Origin: Bacillota bacterium
GTDB taxonomy: Bacteria; Bacillota; Dethiobacteria; SKNC01
Length of the DNA stretch: 36,703 bases
Direction: 5' to 3'
Assembly (NCBI GenBank): GCA_007121375.1
Contig: SKLX01000009.1
Coordinates: 1 to 36,703, forward strand
Each line of letters begins with the position of its first letter. Within the stretch, counting starts at the first letter, position 1. Under the pieces are notes generated by a model. That model saw only the letters and a program-made list of their open reading frames with translations. It ran no database searches and was not told the origin of the DNA. Shown piece by piece: positions 33,655 to 36,703 of this stretch. The position numbers and the translations under genes were made by a program.

Positions 33655-33927
33655 ATTTGATAAAAATAAAACCTTTCGCCCGGTGCTTAAGGGGCGAAAG
33701 GATTATTTCGCGGTACCACCCTTATTACCCTGGCATACAAAACCAGGGCCTCTTCAGGTTAAACCCCTGGATAACGGCCAGGCCGGCTCCGCTTACTAAA
33801 AGTTCAGCGGGCAGCTCCAGGGTGACTTGGAACCCGAGCAAGGCACCGGTTTCCCAGCTATTCACCGGCTCTCTGTATCCTGTGCTCCGGCCTACTTGTC
33901 CCCTTCACAGCTTTTTTTCAAAAAATT
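33655..33927 (-). promoter_or_regulatory. T-box riboswitch upstream of ilvE-ilvD-ilvBNC-leuACD (proposed valine specifier)
   Basis: The leader shows the T-box hallmarks in order: AAGTAGG at the stem I base, AGAGAGCCGGT in the distal stem I, the GGAGCTGCCCGCTGAAC region, CCGTTATCC, and the conserved AAGGGTGGTACCGCG (minus strand of 33723-33709), followed by a terminator whose 5' arm overlaps the antiterminator. Uncharged tRNA pairing at the specifier and the UGGU bulge would prevent termination. Aligning the 3' side of the specifier loop (CCAAGTCACCCTGGAGC) with known leaders puts the specifier at GTC (33826-33824), valine. UGGU fits a tRNA with discriminator A, as tRNA-Val has. T-box identity is certain; the specifier is a moderate-confidence reading. 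Confidence 0.95.
33661..33701 (-). terminator. Regulated terminator of the T-box leader
   Basis: CCTTTCGCCC and GGGCGAAAGG form a perfect 10-bp stem (minus strand, 33701-33672), followed by TTTTATTTTT. This is the off-state terminator of the T-box. Confidence 0.95.
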
Positions 33928-33933
33928 TTTTTA

Positions 33934-33962
33934 ATTATAAACTAAAGGGGACCCTTTGTCAA
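33934..33962 (-). promoter_or_regulatory. Consensus promoter of the ilv-leu operon
   Basis: Perfect TTGACA at 33962-33957, 17-bp spacer and perfect TATAAT at 33939-33934 on the minus strand, seven bases before the T-box transcript start. A full-consensus promoter fits an operon whose control is exerted by attenuation. Confidence 0.95.
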
Positions 33963-33987
33963 CCGGAATTACCTTCAAATGCCCGCC

Positions 33988-34015
33988 AGGACTAGATAGG
34001 ATAACCTATAGTCCT
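33988..34015 (-). other. Hairpin spanning the stop codon of the carboxyltransferase gene
   Basis: AGGACTATAGG - TTAT - CCTATCTAGTCCT on the minus strand forms a stem with a two-base bulge. The TAG stop lies in the 3' arm. No T-run follows, so it is not a typical terminator; it may protect the 3' end or slow termination of translation. Confidence 0.5.
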
Positions 34016-35482
34016 GCCTTCCTTATCCTTCACTGCCATGGCGGGATCGATGCTGCCAATTTTTTCTAAATTAAGGTCCGCTGCCTCCGCCTTTTCTTCC
34101 TCCCGGGCTTCCTTACCCGGGGCCCCATGTAAGGGAGGCTCCAGGCCCTTTCTCCTCTTGAAAAAGGCTTCTGCCACCTGGGGGAATATGGCATAAGTAA
34201 TGGCATCCTCTTCCTTTTCCATGAGATCTTTAATGGCCTCCCGGGATTTTTCCATCTCTGGAGGCAAGTTATCCGCCGGCCGGTTGGTAATAGGTTCTTC
34301 CTCCTTTAAGACCTTTTCTTGCAGCTCTTCGTTCATGGGTGCCGGAGGCTGACCGTAAAGACCCTTCAAATAGTTTTTAACCTCCGTGGAAACCATTTTA
34401 TAGCGCTCGCCCATAATCACGTTTACCACCGCCTGGGTTCCCACAATCTGGCTGGAAGGAGTAACCAGGGGCGGATATCCCAGGTCAGCCCTGACCCGGG
34501 GGACTTCCTCCAGAACCTGGGACAATAGGTGGGTAGCGTTTTGCTCTGCCAGCTGGGATACCAGGTTAGAGATCATGCCTCCCGGCACCTGGTAGGTTAA
34601 TACGTTAGTATCGACTCCCAGGGCTACATCTACAGGTATAACATAATTCTTTCTGATTTCCTTGAAGTGGTTGCTTACCTGGAGTAAAAGCTCCTGGTCC
34701 AGCTCCGTATCGTAAGGAGTCCCCCTGAGGGCTGTCACCATGGTATCCGTGGGAGGTTGAGAAGTTCCCAGGGATAAGGGAGAAGAAGCCGTATCTATCA
34801 CATCCACTCCTGCCTCAATAGCCTTCAGGTAGGCCATGGAGGCCATTCCGCTGGTGTAGTGGCAGTGAAGCTGAATGGGAATATCAACCGCTTCTTTAAG
34901 CTGCCCAACCAGTTCGTAGGCATCATAAGGGGAAATCAGCCCCGCCATATCCTTTATGCAGAAGGAATCGGCACCCATTTCTGATAGTTTCCTGGCTATA
35001 TCCACAAAGTGGGCAATATCATGGTAGGGGCTTATGGTATAGCTGACAGTGGTCTGGGCATGAATCCCCACCTTTTTACATACCTCCAGAGCCTTTTCCA
35101 TGTTGCGCACGTCATTCAAGGCATCAAAAATGCGGATTATATCCAGCCCACATTCTGCCGTGTTTTTAATAAAGGCCTCCACCACATCGTCGCCATAGTG
35201 GCGGTATCCCACCAGATTCTGCCCCCGCAGGAGCATCTGCAGTTTGGTGTTCTTTAAATGCTTTCTTAAAATCCTCAGGCGCTCCCAGGGATCCTCATCC
35301 AGAAAACGCATGCAGCTGTCGAAGGTGGCTCCTCCCCAAACCTCCAGGGAGTGATAACCCACCTGGTCCATCACTTCCAGGATGGGAACCATTTCTTCCG
35401 TCTTCATCCGGGTGGCCATCAGGGACTGGTGAGCATCCCTGAGGCTTGTATCGGTAATCAAAACCTTCCTTTTTTCCGTCAA
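33992..35482 (-). CDS. Biotin-dependent carboxyltransferase subunit (pyruvate carboxylase subunit B / oxaloacetate decarboxylase alpha type)
   Basis: The 496-residue protein has the carboxyltransferase TIM barrel with TDTSLRDAHQSLMATRMKT (metal-binding Asp and substrate Arg), LEVWGGATFDSCMRFL, FCIKDMAGL (conserved Lys), QLHCHYTSGMASMAYL (metal-binding histidines) and the PYC_OADA domain after about 300 (YQVPGGMISNLVSQL). It lacks the C-terminal biotinyl domain with MKM, so it must work with a separate biotin carrier. Products of this family transfer carboxyl between carboxybiotin and pyruvate, or methylmalonyl-CoA to pyruvate (transcarboxylase 5S). No partner gene is in the window. The start is a TTG with AAGGGG ten bases upstream. 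It lies between gyrA and the T-box promoter. Confidence 0.9.
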   Translation of the reverse strand: MTEKRKVLITDTSLRDAHQSLMATRMKTEEMVPILEVMDQVGYHSLEVWGGATFDSCMRFLDEDPWERLRILRKHLKNTKLQMLLRGQNLVGYRHYGDDVVEAFIKNTAECGLDIIRIFDALNDVRNMEKALEVCKKVGIHAQTTVSYTISPYHDIAHFVDIARKLSEMGADSFCIKDMAGLISPYDAYELVGQLKEAVDIPIQLHCHYTSGMASMAYLKAIEAGVDVIDTASSPLSLGTSQPPTDTMVTALRGTPYDTELDQELLLQVSNHFKEIRKNYVIPVDVALGVDTNVLTYQVPGGMISNLVSQLAEQNATHLLSQVLEEVPRVRADLGYPPLVTPSSQIVGTQAVVNVIMGERYKMVSTEVKNYLKGLYGQPPAPMNEELQEKVLKEEEPITNRPADNLPPEMEKSREAIKDLMEKEEDAITYAIFPQVAEAFFKRRKGLEPPLHGAPGKEAREEEKAEAADLNLEKIGSIDPAMAVKDKEGRTIGYPI

Positions 35483-35563
35483 TGAAAATTCACCCCTTCT
35501 CGTGAAAGTTAAATTTAAAATTCTACCAAAAGAAGAATAATCCTTCCTCCTTCTTAAAGTTCT

Positions 35564-35592
35564 TAAAAATAAGGGTAACCTTCCTTTATTAA
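35564..35592 (-). terminator. Weak terminator-like hairpin after gyrA
   Basis: On the minus strand AATAAAGG - AAGGTTA - CCCTTATT (one mismatch) runs into TTT. It is the only terminator candidate between gyrA and the carboxyltransferase gene. Confidence 0.4.
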
Positions 35593-35620
35593 AACTATCC
35601 CTTCCTTAATCTTCTTTTTA

Positions 35621-36703
35621 CTATTCCTTGTTGCTGGCAGGAACCCGGGCAAAGCTGACTACCCGGTCTCCTTCCCCTATTCTTATCAGGGTTACCCCCT
35701 GGGTCTGCCGACCCTGCCGGGATATATGCTTAACCTCCTGGCGAATGACAATTCCCTTAGCCGTTATTATCATCAACTCATCCTGGGGGTGGACTCCCCG
35801 GAAACCAACCAGGGAACCGGTGCGAGAGGTAATCTTGGCAGTATAAATACCTTTACCTCCCCTGCTTTGCTTCCGGTACTCAGAAACGGGAGTCCTTTTC
35901 CCAAAGCCTTTTTCGCTTACCACGATAAGCTCCATATCCGGGTAAACGGCTTCCATGCCTACCAGGTAATCCTCCTTGTCCAGTCTTATTCCCTTTACTC
36001 CCCGGGCCTGGCGACCCATAACCCGTACATCCTCCTCGTGGAATCTTATGCATTTTCCTTTACTGCTTCCCATGAGGATCTCCTGTTGTCCGTCAGTAAG
36101 CCTACACCCAATGAGCTCATCCCCTTCCACCAGGGTAAGGGCTATCAGACCGCCCTTGCGGGCCGTTTCAAATTCGCTCAAAAGAGACTTTTTTACGTAT
36201 CCCTTCCGAGTGGCAAAAAACATGTAAAGCTGGCTGGTAAACTCTTTAATGGGTATAACGGTAGTTACAAATTCCCCTGGGGTTAAAGAAAGGAGATTTA
36301 TTATATTGGTCCCCCGGGCCTGCCTTCCTCCCTCGGGAATCTCGTATACTTTTAGACGGTAAAGCTTCCCGTGGTTGCTTACACACAGGAGATTATGGTG
36401 GGTAGAGGTTATGAAAAGATGTTCCAGGAAGTCCTCCTCCTTGGTAACCATCCCCATGATTCCTCTGCCCCCCCTCCTCTGGCTTCGGTAAGTGCTCAGG
36501 GGAAGCCTCTTGATATAACCCTGATGGGTAAGGGTAATAACGGCATCCTCTTCCGCTATCATATCCTCTATGCTTATTTCCTCTTCCCGGGGAAGAATCC
36601 GGGTTCTTCGCTGGTCGGCAAATTTTTCCCGGATTTGCAGTATTTCCTCCTTGATAATTTGCAGCACCAGCCGCTCATTGGCCAAAACTTCTTTATAGTA
36701 AGA
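35621..36703 (-). CDS. gyrA: DNA gyrase subunit A, C-terminal part (continues past window end)
   Basis: The frame is open to the window edge (reading YYKEVLANERLVLQIIKEEI from there), so only about 360 C-terminal residues are present. They cover the end of the coiled coil/tower region and the six-bladed beta-pinwheel that wraps DNA. Repeats include HGKLYRLKVYEIP, RKGYVKKSLLSEF, KGKCIRFHEEDVR and GFGKRTPVSEY. The GyrA box QRRGGRG is present (canonical QRRGGKG), which separates GyrA from ParC. Gyrase introduces negative supercoils. In Firmicutes gyrA normally lies close to oriC, which supports an origin-proximal position. Confidence 0.97.
   Translation of the reverse strand, partial: SYYKEVLANERLVLQIIKEEILQIREKFADQRRTRILPREEEISIEDMIAEEDAVITLTHQGYIKRLPLSTYRSQRRGGRGIMGMVTKEEDFLEHLFITSTHHNLLCVSNHGKLYRLKVYEIPEGGRQARGTNIINLLSLTPGEFVTTVIPIKEFTSQLYMFFATRKGYVKKSLLSEFETARKGGLIALTLVEGDELIGCRLTDGQQEILMGSSKGKCIRFHEEDVRVMGRQARGVKGIRLDKEDYLVGMEAVYPDMELIVVSEKGFGKRTPVSEYRKQSRGGKGIYTAKITSRTGSLVGFRGVHPQDELMIITAKGIVIRQEVKHISRQGRQTQGVTLIRIGEGDRVVSFARVPASNKE

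Overview
The window is bacterial, and every supportable gene lies on the minus strand. Read in the direction of transcription, it runs from the 3' end of gyrA (right edge) to a truncated flavoprotein (left edge). Firmicutes-type signals are abundant: a T-box leader, strong AGGAGG ribosome binding sites with frequent GTG/TTG starts, TTGACA/TATAAT promoters with 17-bp spacers, a WalRK-like two-component pair and PdxST. The gene order gyrA ... pdxS-pdxT ... serS-tRNA-Ser ... tadA matches, with insertions, the origin-proximal order known from Bacillus. I infer an anaerobic-type Clostridia/Firmicutes genome near oriC; I cannot name the genus.

Layout in transcription order (right to left). (1) gyrA C-terminal half (36703-35621). 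(2) A biotin-dependent carboxyltransferase subunit without its own biotin domain (35482-33992). (3) A consensus promoter and a T-box leader (33962-33655; proposed specifier GUC, valine) in front of ilvE-ilvD-ilvB-ilvN-ilvC-leuA-leuC-leuD and, without a visible terminator, an EF-G-like GTPase. A strong terminator at 22416-22377 closes this unit. leuB is absent. (4) ddl, then pdxS-pdxT with promoter and terminator (PLP synthesis). (5) An operon of a type 4 uracil-DNA glycosylase, an OmpR-type response regulator, a WalK-like kinase and a lipoprotein with a beta-propeller and two GerMN domains. (6) A translation block: argS-serS, then a separately promoted and terminated cluster tRNA-Ser(UGA)-tRNA-Ser(GCU)-tRNA-Arg(ACG), an MrfA-like helicase, tadA and tRNA-Ser(CGA). 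(7) polX and a Tat/lipoprotein aldo-keto reductase. (8) A cold-shock protein and a DEAD-box RNA helicase, each with a terminator. (9) An SLC12-like transporter and the truncated flavoprotein.

Most content is housekeeping: branched-chain amino acid synthesis, PLP synthesis, cell wall, translation, repair and cold response. PLP made by PdxST is the cofactor of IlvE. TadA and its usual substrate tRNA-Arg(ACG) are both present. The least conventional items are the kinase/regulator/propeller-GerMN lipoprotein module, which resembles actinobacterial MtrAB-LpqB with swapped domain order, the EF-G paralogue with Tyr in place of the switch-II His at the end of a T-box operon, and the Tat-lipoprotein reductase. 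I see no CRISPR array, prophage or insertion sequence. Apart from the T-box leader region (about 360 bases between ilvE and the carboxyltransferase gene) no gene-free stretch exceeds 300 bases.
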